Below are positions 12,017 through 26,077 of a stretch of 64,000 nt of DNA, piece by piece; the stretch's first letter is position 1; every line of letters starts with the position of its first letter. This DNA comes from Siphlonurus alternatus (lineage: Eukaryota > Arthropoda > Insecta > Ephemeroptera > Siphlonuridae), in contig OX463778.1 in NCBI GenBank assembly GCA_949825025.1, positions 25,477,551-25,541,550 of the forward strand. The letters run 5' to 3'. The position numbers and the translations under genes are program-made. The notes below the pieces were generated by a model. It was not told where the DNA came from. It saw only the letters and a program-made list of their open reading frames with translations, and made no database searches.

Positions 12017-13999
12017 CTGAGCACACACCAGAACAATCAACAACAACTCTCAAACCAACAAGATGTCGGACAACACAGTTGTTATATAGACCTTAGGACT
12101 ATGTTACAACTACGTTGTCAATCATCTTGCACACAATGCTTAGTATAGCAGCAGGCACTCAGACAAACAAACAGATTGTCTTTTTTTTTAAACAATGTTC
12201 TTCAGAATCTGCAAGATTTTATTTTGTTGTTACAAATATTATATGAGTTATAGTTACAAAATTCAGAACAGCGGTTTTCTGAAGTTTTGAAGTCAGCTGA
12301 TGAGAATAATGAGAAAAAGAAAATCCTAGATTTACAGGATCTTCTGAAAACAAGAATTTCAGTAGAGTGCCATCAAAAGAAACAGCCATAGCACAAATTT
12401 AACATTGAATTTGTGTTGGGTGCCTGCTATTAAACTCTTATCAAAACACACAGTTCCTAGAGGTCTAACTATGTAAAAGGGACTCAGGAGCTACCCAAGT
12501 TACAACATGCAACAAAAGCACTAAAAACTACACCTGCTGTACCTCCTCTAGTTCATAATTAGCAACAAAGTTAAGAGGAGGAATTATCTTTAGCAGTAGA
12601 AGAAATAAATAGTTAAAATAAGCTTATTCAAATTGAAATAAAGATGTAAAATAAGGCCAATCTATATTTAGCAGTTTAGCAAATACTTTTTGATGCAAAA
12701 TATATATATATATGTTGTTACCATGCTTGAATGATGACATAATAATACAGTACCAGTGTACATTTTACACAAAATCACACAAGATGTTACCTGGGAAATT
12801 TCAATAAGCAAGAAATTTCATTTGGTAAATCATTTCATATTCCCAAGCCGAGTCAAAACCAGCTTATGCAGTAATAAAGAAAGCAAAAACACAGCATTAA
12901 ATTTTATACAAAATTATTTTAAAAATGATTTCAATTTCAATGAGAGATTGCACAAATTAAAAGGTTTGAGCAGTGACACAGTGCTGAAAAAATTTAGAAT
13001 TAATTTAATTCATATATTTAAGTATGCAGCTCTTCAGATGTGCATTACATGTTTTTCGACTGCACATCTTTTTTAATAAGACATTAGTATAGTAAATTGG
13101 GTATGCTTAATTTGAATTTATCATTTGAAAAGATACTCGTGGACTGAGCTGTTATATGTATAAGACTACTTCAAAAATACATTGTAAATTACAAACTGAG
13201 TTTAGATGTTTGAGATAAGTATCTTAAGTTTGATTATATTTCCAGCACTTGTCTCTTTTAGAAAATTTCACTTCTTTCATTGCTCAAACAAATAATTTAT
13301 CTCAGGTTGCCAATAGCTGTGTAAACCACAACCACAGAAAACAACACACTACATACATATACTACACTACACAGAGCCCCTTTCTCAGCAGGCACTGGTC
13401 TCTAGCAACTTTTAATGAACTGGCTAATAATCTAGCTTACATTTATTGCGCATAATATACTTGTATAAAATCTACATATAAATGAATAAAGTTACTTCAT
13501 GGCACCAAGTACAAAGTGTCTATCCAAAACCAAAATAAGTTTGTACGAAGAATAAGGTGGAGACAGGCTTAGTAAAAACTATGGGTGATAAAAAATATTT
13601 TTAATATTGACATCATAAAGACGGATACCAACATTAGGTGGATTCTTCTGAGTGAGTGATATAAGTAATATTAGAGCATTGCTACATGCACATAGATAAG
13701 TGTAACGAAGTGAGTCACAGTGAGGCAAAAAGAGGACATTTTTAACGCTATCTGTTGGTCGAGATCATACCAGCCATTAAGTGAAAAAGAAAAAAAATTA
13801 TTTGAAGATTGTTTTCCCACCAATTATTATTTAAGAAAGTTAAACCTGACTCCAGCTTAATAAGCTACAATATCAAAACTGTGCCTCTGAAATACAAGTT
13901 TGAAAAAAAAAAAAGTGCTTAAGGTCTGGTGAGACTGTGCTTGGTGCCTGGCTGGTTCCAGGGCCTGCCGGTGAGGGCAGATATAAAAAGACGGCCCAC
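12017..13999 (-). other. par-1: par-1 intron, no gene seen
   Basis: AT-rich intron. The plus-strand open frame at 12756-13076 lacks coding-like composition and splice context, so I regard it as chance. Confidence 0.65.
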
Positions 14000-14255
14000 C
14001 ACCAGCTACAGCAGCAGCGGTTGCTGCGGGTTCCTTGCTAGCAGCTGCTGCCGGAGACTCACGCAAGCTCTCCCCACCGGACGAGGCTCTGCGACTTGGC
14101 TTGGCGTTGGTGGCGGAGATGGAACGGTGCACTCCTCTGTGCCCATGAGAAGGAGACTGCGCACTATTGGTGGTCGTGGTGGCTGATGTTGCCCCCGCGG
14201 GGGGAATGTTGCGCAGAGAGAGGGAACTGCCAGACCTAGAGCCGTCACTCTCAGG
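14000..14255 (-). CDS. par-1: par-1 exon after UBA; Ser/Ala-rich linker (donor uncertain)
   Basis: Acceptor TTTTGTGTCAG, phase-0 entry. It begins PESDGSRSGSSLSLRN, the conserved peptide that follows the UBA domain in PAR-1. HRSISATNAKPSRRASSGGE and an Ala-rich run with AAAASKEPAATAAAVAG follow. The next exon needs a phase-1 donor; GCTGGTG|GTGGGC (end 14000) and GCTG|GTGGTG (end 14003) both fit, and an earlier TCCG|GTGGGG would also fit. The frame stays open to 13857 through a pyrimidine/T-rich tract that is unlikely to be coding. The motif RRAS is a plausible basophilic kinase/14-3-3 site. Confidence 0.85.
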
Positions 14256-14914
14256 CTGACACAAAACACATTTGTTAGCTTCTTGTTGAACAAAGTCAAA
14301 ACATATTTGAGAGAAACAATGCTATCTCTATTGGCTGACTAGAAGTAGAATGGTTTAAAATTCAAAATGTGGGCATAAGAAAAGAAGAAGACATTTGATT
14401 TTTTTTCTTCTCTAAGACATAAAGTATTGAAAGAAGTTAAAATGCCATAAAATTATAACGAAAAATGCAAGTTAAATTGTTTGAAATAAAGCAGTCAGAT
14501 GAAATGTTACAGAATAATTAATTGTGAAATGAGTAAGTGACAATGTAACTGTTGCAATATTTAGATTAAAATGTTTTTGGGTACAGACAATAAATTAAGA
14601 TATAAGCGTAACTGCTAAAAATTGTTGAACTAAAATATGACTAAATTATACAATTAAATGTTTATTTTAAAATACTACAAAATGTTCTTATAATACATGA
14701 CATGAAAGGCAAACATGCAAACCATAAAAAAAAAAAAATGAATTTTCACTTTTTTTTTTATTTACTTAATTAGAACTTAAGATCACTTCTATTGGAAACT
14801 TATAGCCCAATGTTAAACAAACTTTAAACCACCATACATTGCCAATTTTATGTATTGCTGATAAGTCCCCTATATCAAGCCCCTTCCATGTCATGCAGTC
14901 CGAAGTTGACTCAC
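14256..14914 (-). other. par-1: par-1 intron, nothing else seen
   Basis: AT-rich intron of about 0.66 kb. No repeat recognised. Confidence 0.75.
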
Positions 14915-15027
14915 ATCCGTGGCCTTGCGACCCAGCAGTAGGTAGGTGGCAAAGACGTCGTCATATCGACAGTTTGCGAGACTGTCTTCGATCTCACTGC
15001 GCGAGTAGCCCATGCCGACTAGCGCTT
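14915..15027 (-). CDS. par-1: par-1 exon: UBA domain
   Basis: Acceptor CCTGTTTTCAG; the split codon makes Glu; 37 more codons; phase-0 exit at ACGGAT|GTGAGT. It encodes the MARK UBA-like domain: ALVGMGYSRSEIEDSLANCR then YDDVFATYLLLGRKATD (residues about 329-366 in the short-start isoform). The UBA packs against the kinase N-lobe and is needed for LKB1 activation in this family. Confidence 0.97.
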
Positions 15028-15567
15028 CTGAAAACAGGAAGGAGGTTCTCGTGACCATACGAGAGCCAAACATCGAAACTAGCTACAACTCACACACAGC
15101 ATGCACACAGAAACCTCAATCAGGTTAGTCTTTTTATTAGACAAGACAAGTAGCTGCTGTTTGACTGTAAAATTAACTTTGATTATTATTTAATTTGCAG
15201 CTATAAATAATTATGAACATGATTAATTAATTATACAAGTAATTTTAATAATGAATAAAAATGATTTATTTTATATAGAAAGAGCAAGCAATGAACAGCC
15301 TTAATTTTTTAATAAAAATGTTTAGTTAAAAAAGTTAATTAAAATTTCAATTAAAATAAAAACAAATTCGAGCAACTATAACTAAGATGCTTAGCATTCA
15401 TTAAAATTATAAAATATAAAAATAATTTTTTTAAAATAATAATAAAAAAAAGAGTAATGGAAAATAGTAGTATAAAAATTTGCAAAAATTATTGCTTCTA
15501 GTCTCACTTGCTATTGCAGTCACACGCATTCTCTCGCATGCAGAGGTGGGAGTTGCTGGTGATGTAC
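15028..15567 (-). other. par-1: par-1 intron, nothing else seen
   Basis: A 540-bp AT-rich intron between the kinase tail and UBA exons. No repeat recognised. Confidence 0.8.
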
Positions 15568-15667
15568 CTATCCTCTTGGCGTCCTTAAAATCTGGTTCGG
15601 GCTCGATGAAAGGCTTCAGTTCTTCCTCTTCATAGCCCATGTTCATCCACTTGTCTTTCATGATGTT
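15568..15667 (-). CDS. par-1: par-1 exon: end of kinase domain and linker to UBA
   Basis: Acceptor TGGCCCCACAG, phase-0 entry; donor AGGATAG|GTACAT, phase-1 exit; 33 codons. It encodes [18 protein letters not shown], the last helix of the kinase C-lobe, then the acidic common-docking-like segment [13 protein letters not shown] leading into UBA. Confidence 0.97.
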
Positions 15668-17051
<1,384 letters not shown>

Positions 17052-17274
17052 TTAGGAATTAATAGGAACTTTTTTATTACAATGAATTTAAATAAACAAT
17101 TTGAGTTGACGTTTTCAAATCTAATTTGAATATCTATTGTCAATTTTAACATAGACTTTGTTTAAAATCAATATATATATATATTTTTTTTTTGCACAAA
17201 TACTAGACTTTTTAATCAGTTAATTGATCATGGATCATAATGGCAAAGTGATACACGACTATTACCTGACACTA

Positions 17275-17460
<186 letters not shown>

Positions 17461-17639
17461 TTACACACATTTTTAGTGTGTATTTAAAATTGAGAAAGTA
17501 ATAATAGATTTCATATTAAATTGAAACAAAGCCAAAAGGAGTGCACCAGAGTTTCACTCTTTTTTACTCAAACGGTACCAAATTAAATAAACTTAATTTG
17601 TAGTAAAACCCAAATCAGGGGGAGGGAAGGCAGACTTAC

Positions 17640-17696
17640 TTTCAGATCCCTATGTATTATCTTCTTTTGGTGGCAGTATTGCACAGCAGATACAAT
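17640..17696 (-). CDS. par-1: par-1 exon: catalytic loop HRDLK
   Basis: 57 bp, phase 0 on both sides; acceptor TATTTTTCAG, donor CTGAAA|GTAAGT. Encodes IVSAVQYCHQKKIIHRDLK with catalytic Asp174 and Lys176 intact. Confidence 0.98.
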
Positions 17697-18086
17697 CTGA
17701 AAAATAATAAGTTACATTAGCCTAGTGACAGTAACAATTTTCATGGTAAAATAAAATATATGTATACTAAAATAAAATGACAACAATTAAGCTGGTATTT
17801 TACTCTTATTATTGTATTTTAATCAGCTGTTATATTTTTTTTTAATTTTTTTTTAATGTAGTTTTTAGCAAATCTGAAAAAAAGCTGATCTAAAATCGGG
17901 TGAAAAGCAGACAAAATCTAACAGTTGTTGGTAGACTGTACAGCATAACTTTATCTAAAATATGTATCTCAATCAAACTAAGTACTGTAATACTAAAGAA
18001 TGTGTTCAAAATCTGTGCAGATTTAGCACAGATTTAGTTTCTAATAAGCCATTTTTTAGGCTCATTTTAACAAGTCCTTTGTGTTA

Positions 18087-18794
<708 letters not shown>

Positions 18795-18843
18795 CTATAT
18801 TTGGATGGTCCAGCATTTTCATTATCCTAACTTCCCGGAAAAG
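18795..18843 (-). CDS. par-1: par-1 exon: helix C
   Basis: 49 bp; acceptor TATGTTTTCAG in phase 0; donor AATATAG|GTAACA in phase 1. Encodes LFREVRIMKMLDHPNI. The Glu of REVR is the helix-C Glu that pairs with the ATP lysine. Confidence 0.97.
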
Positions 18844-19060
18844 CTGAAAACATACATTTTAATTAATAATTATAAAAAATATCTCATTATTTTTTTAGAT
18901 GTTGTATGCATGCTTTTAATTATTGTTAATACTTAATAGCCATGACTACATAAAAAACACAGAAAGTTATGTGTTAAATTTACATAAAAAAATCTGAAAT
19001 TAATGTTAAGAATATTTAATTATGCATCATAAAAACAGAAAGTATAATAAAGATCCTCAC

Positions 19061-19114
19061 CTTTTGTAGACTACTAGGGTTGAGCTGTGTTTTATCTATT
19101 ATTTTTATGGCTAC
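19061..19114 (-). CDS. par-1: par-1 exon: VAIK lysine
   Basis: 54 bp, phase 0 on both sides; acceptor TTTGTTTACAG, donor CAAAAG|GTGAGG. Encodes VAIKIIDKTQLNPSSLQK; Lys81 is the ATP-contacting lysine. Confidence 0.98.
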
Positions 19115-20139
19115 CTGTAAACAAAAGTAACAAAGGATTACATTTAGAAACTTAAGTATAAAGTTATTAACTCATGGTCAGTGAAAGGCTCTGATAATTT
19201 AATCAAATAAAGTTAGATCAACCATTAAGAATTAGAGGGTTGCACTAGTTTAAAAAAACATTAAATTCGACCTCAATACAAGGACACTGACACAGCATAT
19301 ACAATCAATACACTTGAATGTATCATCATTTTGCCACACCCACTTCCAGTCTGTTTAAAGGGGGTGTGGCAGATTACATTGACTCTGCATATTGTCATAC
19401 CACATACTAACTTACATTTAAAAACAAACAACAATGACGATGAGATCATATTCTAAATATACATAAATTATTTTTTATCAAAATCCTGTTGTTCGAAAGC
19501 AAAGTGTAAATTTTATAAGTGTAAATTTAAGTAGACAAAAAGCATTTTTTTTTCTTGCTTTTCTTTTTAAAAATGTTTTTTTTTTTTTTTTTTTTTTTAA
19601 TTAACTTCATTCTCACAACTTTACTGTAAATTTAAACTGACGGTAAAAGCAAATTGTGTCATATTAGGGGGTATTCATAAAGGACTTAGCACAGATTATA
19701 TTCCAGAAATTTTTAATACATGTAGTATGTACTCTATTTGATGTCACTTTTTGCTACTAAAAATTTCTGGGATAAAATCTATGCCAATTCCTTTATGAAT
19801 ACCCCCTTTTTTATTTCCATAGGGACAGAACTTGATAGAAGATAAAAACTAGCGGTGTAAAAACACAGTATAATTTTGCTCGCTTAATGTAATTCAATCT
19901 CACCTTTAAATCAGAAAAAACAGTTTGTACCTTTGTACATAATTACGTTTCATGATAATTTTAGAATAGCAATCACCCTGAAAAATTTTAAGGGTGACAG
20001 CTGTACAAAAACAAGTACTCAAATAATAAAGTTACATCTGAACACAAATTTTTGTGAATTTTTGGACAGCCAAATTTTTCCTCAATACAGCCTCCTTCTC
20101 TTCAAACCATGTATAAGTTAAGGGTTGAGTTTTACTTAC
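19115..20139 (-). other. par-1: par-1 intron with a MITE-like element
   Basis: AT-rich, with T-tracts near 19546 and 19576-19598, and the inverted-repeat element at 19665-19807. No gene. Confidence 0.75.
19665..19807. mobile_element. GGGGGTATTCATAAAG inverted-repeat element
   Basis: Ends GGGGGTATTCATAAAGGAC and, on the other strand, GGGGGTATTCATAAAGGAA. The arms are about 50 bp and imperfect, including ATTCCAGAAATTTTTA and its partner. About 143 bp in all, without a coding frame. No clear target duplication. A degraded relative may lie at 45464-45691. Confidence 0.7.
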
Positions 20140-20295
20140 CTCTTTGCCAGTGGGCACGTGTTTGGCCAGCTTAACCTTGGCAAAGTTTCCCTTGCCGATG
20201 GTCTTGAGCAGCTTGTACTTGCCGATGTGAGGCTCGTCGGACGTGCGGCTGCTCCGAGAGGAGGCCACACGTGGCGCCGTGGTGCCATCTGTGCC
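20140..20295 (-). CDS. par-1: par-1 first shared exon: kinase glycine loop
   Basis: Acceptor TTTGTTGCACAG, phase-0 entry; donor AAAGAG|GTAAGT, phase-0 exit; 52 codons. It starts with [38 protein letters not shown] then opens the kinase domain with its glycine-rich loop, followed by [14 protein letters not shown]. It has no ATG, so it must be joined to an upstream coding exon. All three N-terminal exons called here end in phase 0 and can supply it. Confidence 0.98.
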
Positions 20296-21648
20296 CTGTG
20301 CAACAAACAAACATGTTTAGTAAAGTACAATAACAAATACACATTAAAACACAAGAATAAACAATTGAGATTTGTGCTGCTTTTTCATTAAAAAAATCAA
20401 TACTTCATGTAGGTATCTAGTTTAGATATACAAGGAAGGTTCATAAAAAAATTAAAAATTATAAAAATGATAGGGGGGGGGGGAATCGCCAACCTAGGGA
20501 TTATTTGGTTTACATTTTTATACATCAAATTAAATTTCTTCGTGGGTCAAATTTCCCCATGTTAAATTCATGCTGCCCTACCTTGATCTATGTCTACACT
20601 AAATAAAAAGTGTGTTTACCGAAAGAGAATAAAACACAAAAAATGGGATACACCATTAGTTGCATCATTTTTCCTATCTGATAACTGGATATAATCTAAA
20701 TAGCATATTCTTACAATGTACAACAATACAGTGTACTTCATCTGTGAAACTGTGAAACACTGCTTTGGTGACTAACGTTAATTCAAATTATGGTATTGTC
20801 CAATGAAAATCGATTTATTATTCTATGAATGAAAAATTAACTCCAAACATTTAATCAACTTTCCACCCTGCTGACCATTGTAACTTTCCCTATAAACCAT
20901 ACACATTATATTGGATTGAAACAAATAAAAATTAAAGCTTGTATGTACTGTACATTAACAATGAGCGTGTCTGTTCTATTTCAATGAGTTGCCAATCAGT
21001 GCCTGCTAATTAACTATTATAAATGCAAAGTCACAAAAATAAATTAAGACTATGCCTGGATACTTCAACATTTTTTTTTTATTTCATTATAAAATATAAA
21101 AGTAAATAATTATTGAAATTGATTTCTCACACGATATTAAAAACATATTAATATGTTTTTAATATCCCTTATCATGGAATTAGTCAGGCCAAATATCATT
21201 ATACCTGCATTAATGTATGAAAATATATACCAATAGAATTATATCGATTAAAATGCAATAATTTGTTAATATACTTAAAAAAATATTATTATAACCATCT
21301 TTCTGCATAAAATACTCTCATCTTTAAGCATTTTATATATTCATACGCGAGCAATGTTCATTAATATATAATTAGAGCTTCAATAAACACAACGTTTAGT
21401 TGTATTAATCTAGTTAGAGTAACAATGATGCCTATTTAAGAAGCATTTAGAACACTTACAAGTAAATGAGAGAACTGCATGAGATATTTTACTAGCTCGC
21501 GGGGGTTTGTCTTTGTTATGAGTGCTATCGTTTGCGGCTGATATAATAGATGAGACCATCTTACCATTATATAACATAGAATATGGACTTAAAAGAGCGG
21601 GTAAGTGCGTTTACAGTATACTTGAGCTCAGTGTTTCGTATCTAACTA

Positions 21649-21752
21649 GGCCAGCTTAGCAGGCGGGTGCAAGTAAGCTCGGCGCAATGTCGGCAGTATA
21701 GGCCAGCTTAGCAGGCGGGTGCAAGTAAGCTCGGCGCAATGTCGGCAGTATA
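21649..21752. repeat. 52-bp unit repeated twice in tandem
   Basis: The unit begins GGCCAGCTTAGCAGGCGGGT and ends CGGCAGTATA. Copies 21649-21700 and 21701-21752 are identical by eye. It is GC-rich compared with its surroundings, at the edge of a GC-rich island. Identity suggests a recent duplication. Confidence 0.9.
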
Positions 21753-24100
21753 CGAGAAGGAGGAGGCAATAACAGTGAGCACCAGCAGCAGCGTCTTGCT
21801 TACTTACTTTTCCCCTCGTCGTAAACGAGGCCACCACAATCACATTCTGTATTTGCTCATAATCCACAAAACTCAGCAGCAAGTTGAATGCAAAACTTTA
21901 CAAGCACGCAAGAAAATGTACTGTTATTTAATTGTCAGTGAAGCTTTCTTTACAATTCTCGGTCTAATTACAAAATTATAAAAGTACGTTGTAAAAAAAG
22001 TGTGATTTTGTTTTTTTCAATGGTTGATATGAACGTTATGGTTCATACCGGTAAATTATTTAATTAAAATTGTGAATATTATAATCATAATATATCAATA
22101 ATAAATATATATTATATAATATCCACATTTTCCACATGTTCTTTAAAAAATAAATTCCTCTCTACTGCGAGTGCTTTAGATTCCAGTACCGTACATTTAG
22201 GTATGCAGTGTGGATTCAGCTGGTGGGTGGGAGAAGAAACATCGCACGGCTAAAATAATAAAAAAACTATATGCAAACGTACGTGACAGTCATAGTACAA
22301 GACCTACATACAAACGCGGACTGGTGTAATACATAATGTATCATTATTATCCAAGGTATATATTATATATATAATAATAAACACTTTTTGTTTTCCCTTT
22401 CACAAGATTGAAAGTTGTTTTCCAATCTGTGAAGTTGTTCCACGGCCGCTTTTGAAGCTGAGATGCAAACATCGCGCGGCTGCTGCTGCTGCTGTTACAT
22501 CGATTGCAAGTGGTTAGCTTGAGTGCATGTACTTCTTTGCGACATTGGCGGGCGCGGGGTGGGTCAAACGCTAGACTTGACGGCCAGTGGGCCTCTAGCC
22601 ATACAACTTGACACAAACACCACACGAGTAACAAAATCGATAGTTTATTCGAATCATTCGTTATATATATGAACAAGTTGTAGCATGGAATATATAGGAA
22701 AAAAATGCACAAAGTAAGTTATTTTTGTGCAATGACATTATTTTTTGCCTATCAAAGGAAAATTGAGAAAATTCTGTTGGTTTGCTTTACATTTACACTA
22801 ATCTGAAATTGGACTTGTGCTCTTTTAATCAATGTCATGATTTCCGTTCATAATTCTATACAATGATGCCAAATAAGGTTCTCTTCGCGGTCACTAGCGA
22901 ATCTCCATTTTGGTTCAACATTTTAACGGGATGAGCAGTTTTACGAGGTGTCTCTGACGTTGCTAATTAAATAATTGACCGTGCGGCGATCAGAAGGCCC
23001 AGCTCAATTACTGGTGGGCGTGGCTCTGCGAGGGCGCGTCACCGCCGCTCAGAGCGGTTACCTCAGTCGCCAAGAAGACACGGCCGGATATCGCCAGCTG
23101 ACGTGATCGACCGTACTCGTGCAAACACAAAAATCGAACCTCCATGTCGCACTGATTGCCAAATGCAAGCAGTGGATGAGCCACATATTATCAATTATTT
23201 CTATCCAATTAATGGAGACTCTAATACGGATTATCTTTTAACTTTACCTATACTACCATGATCTTTTAAGATAATATTCACCCTTCTTTCTATATTATAA
23301 GCACTTAATTGCAAGGAGCGAGAACTCAGGCGAGAAGAGATAATTTCAACTAGATCAGCTAAAAAACAGAATCGTCCAGACACCTTATTGTTCGTTAATG
23401 GAATAGTACTTTGCATTTATATTTTGGATGTTGAGGGATATACAAATATACATATTTTTTGTCGTTGAATGCTGCAGCTGTTCCTTATTTGTCAATCTAA
23501 ATGACGTCATTATGGGACTCCCTCAGCTAGATATGATGAGGACATGAAACGATGTCTCTCATGCATATTTTAAGTTCTTTTTTGAACGCATCGAACGCTA
23601 TCGTCACAAACTTTAAGAAGCTATGCCAAGTTTTATACAAAACATCAGATCATGTGAAATTTTATGCATGTGAAAGACTGAAAAGAAATAACATAAATAT
23701 ATATTTTTCATCGTAAATATAATTTAAAACCAACTTGATAAAGTTACACGAGACGATGGCCACTGCATCATGATAAATTATATATAATTTGGGAGCTTTC
23801 AGATATCAAGAGATGACACTTTTTTATGGTAATATGTTACAATTTTCTTGCATTATGCATTTCATAAAAAGATTTCATTTGTATACCAAAATATCATTTT
23901 ATATTATGCAAACAGTTACACATTAATATTTTAATTAAGTTTAAAAAGAATAATGTTACAACAACAGCTCTTATTAAGTACAAATTCCCACAGAGGTGTC
24001 ATAATATTACAAAAAAGATTATGAGAAATTAAATAAGAATGGTAAATTATTTGTAAGAATAATGAAGTAACAATATTCTCAAACTCATTTCGTTAAAACG

Positions 24101-24304
24101 ATGGAGGAGGAAATCTCGTTTGTGTTGAGGAAACGACGACGTGACACGAATGACATATTTTATTACGGACAAAGTAAGCAAGGTCGCATTAAATTTCCTT
24201 TCCCAGCGCCTCCAAGATTGTATAATAATCTTGATTACCGTCTGACTTTGCCGTTCTCATCAATGCGGAAGATGAGCACCAACAGCTGCCGAGTTGAATC
24301 TTGA
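24101..24304 (+). CDS. Possible small plus-strand ORF (67 codons), unknown
   Basis: Starts ATGGAGGAGG and encodes MEEEISFVLRKRRRDTNDIF, then a mixed hydrophobic/basic chain ending MSTNSCRVES. It contains a good donor, ACAAA|GTAAGC, after about 24 codons, so the frame could also be the first exon of a nested gene. I recognise no family. It may be chance. Confidence 0.2.
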   Translation: MEEEISFVLRKRRRDTNDIFYYGQSKQGRIKFPFPAPPRLYNNLDYRLTLPFSSMRKMSTNSCRVES

Positions 24305-25310
24305 AAGAAATCGTTCCACAGTCTAGCAAATCTAAGAATATACCCGATCAGCTGTTTGTTTGATTTACACCGAAATTTGTAGATGTGTTTAAAAAATTGC
24401 ACCTGATTGATCTTTTTAATACACATCGGGACAGAATGAAATTTATACTTGCTCTGTTGAGGGAGTTACCACGCAGCCTATGAAGGCGTGATGAAAGTGA
24501 ACATTTTAGGGGGATGATTAGACTGGGTGCCCTTCTCAACTCCTCTAAAACTATAAACCTGTGCCTCTTGCATGGAGCTGCAGTTTAAGCAAATCAGGTC
24601 AGGCAAGTCAAATAACGTTCATATACTGTCCGTATACATATTATGTGTTAATTAAATTATGTATATTGAGTGCAAAAAGTGTGTAACTATTCAGGAATAA
24701 GCATTGCAATTTATAAAAACTGTATAATGTTTTATCAATTACAAGAGGCTTTCTGATGAAAACGAACGAGTCGATGTTACGTAAAACAGTAGTGTCAGAA
24801 AAGTAATTATATAAAATATACGGAGAAAAATTGATCATACAAACAAACACACGTTGAGTTACAAACTGAGCAAACACTTCGCAATAGATAATTTTTTATG
24901 TGCAATGCTATAAGTCAATACTTTATTACATTACATTTACAGAATATAATTACGTAAACAATCCGTTCATTGCAGCTATTATGAAAATACACAAGAAGAA
25001 TGATTGGGTTGTGTATTTTAAAAGCTTTTGAGAATAGTCTAGACTCAAAAAAGAACGTTCCTCATTACCGACGTCAGAATCTTTGGTCATTATATCTGTC
25101 GAATGATTTTTAATGACGAAGACGTTGGCGACCATCGTAATTACGACCATATACAGGTGCGAACTTTGACATTTAGTTTCGTGAAGGCACCTACTCGTCT
25201 TTTACGTTTATATTACTTCATAAATCTGGCACAGGATACTGCCTGTGTTTTTCCAACCTCACCTACTAGCAAACACACAAGATAAGGTGTCTCGCGTGCA
25301 AGTAACTTAC

Positions 25311-25460
25311 CTGGGCTGGCTGCTCAACAAGTTAGCCTCTCCCAAGAGCTTCTTGCCTTGACACTCAAGCTCGTATTAATTAACCCAAAGTTGCTAGCAC
25401 TTGTGATGAGAAAAAGGTCAAAGGTGAAGCAGTTTGCAACGAAACGCGATCTTTGATCCG
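25311..25460 (-). other. Possible non-coding 5' exon ending in a perfect donor
   Basis: The minus strand has AGCCAGCCCAG|GTAAGTTA, a perfect donor match, after some 150 bp of moderately GC-rich DNA. In the phase needed by the kinase exon there is a stop and no ATG, so it could only be 5'UTR. The right limit (start of transcription) is a guess. One such donor is expected by chance in a window this size. Confidence 0.2.
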
Positions 25461-26022
25461 AAAAGGACAGAGGACACATGTTACTAACAAACTGTAAACA
25501 AAGTGTGTGACGATCGCAAATGATTAATGAATTGTGTAATTGTCAACAAAATGTTACCGGTATTAAAAAAGACTAAATGGGATTTAAATTTACTACTGAC
25601 AGTGCAGGTAAATTTACATGCGATTGTACTTACAAATTTAAGTTTCTAGTGGCGGAGAAGGGGGATTAAATTGTATAATTATACGATAAAGACATTGTTT
25701 TTATTCGCATCTCTGAATGATATAATAATATATATTGCTATTAATGGTATAAAATTAATGCATTTATACTATAATCCCATTTTTTAAACAGATATCGTAA
25801 ATGTATTAGAATCGTATAAATTGATGTGATCGATGCAGTTACACGCACCATGGGAAATATTGAAAATTTAGCTTAAAATGTTGAATTTTAAAAGTTTAAT
25901 GAAAACCAAATTAATTCCGCTACAAGTTTCAAGTATGTTATGCAAAACAGGGTCGCACAAAATCGATACTGTATTTATAATTATGTGATAAATAAAAATT
26001 CATGTCACGACTTTGGTGTCTG

Positions 26023-26025
<3 letters not shown>

Positions 26026-26075
<50 letters not shown>
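26026..26075. repeat. Run of 50 T
   Basis: Uninterrupted T-tract within the first par-1 intron. It may be the A-tail of an old minus-strand retroelement insertion, but no element body is recognised. Confidence 0.9.

Positions 26076-26077
<2 letters not shown>

Noticed and set aside
12756..13076. Plus-strand 106-codon frame
   Set aside because: AT-rich composition, Asn/Lys/Phe/Ile-heavy, inside a par-1 intron, no splice or family evidence; likely chance.
13857..13999. Open extension of the linker exon into a T-tract
   Set aside because: The sequence becomes intron-like (Phe run from poly-T) and the next exon requires a phase-1 donor before it.
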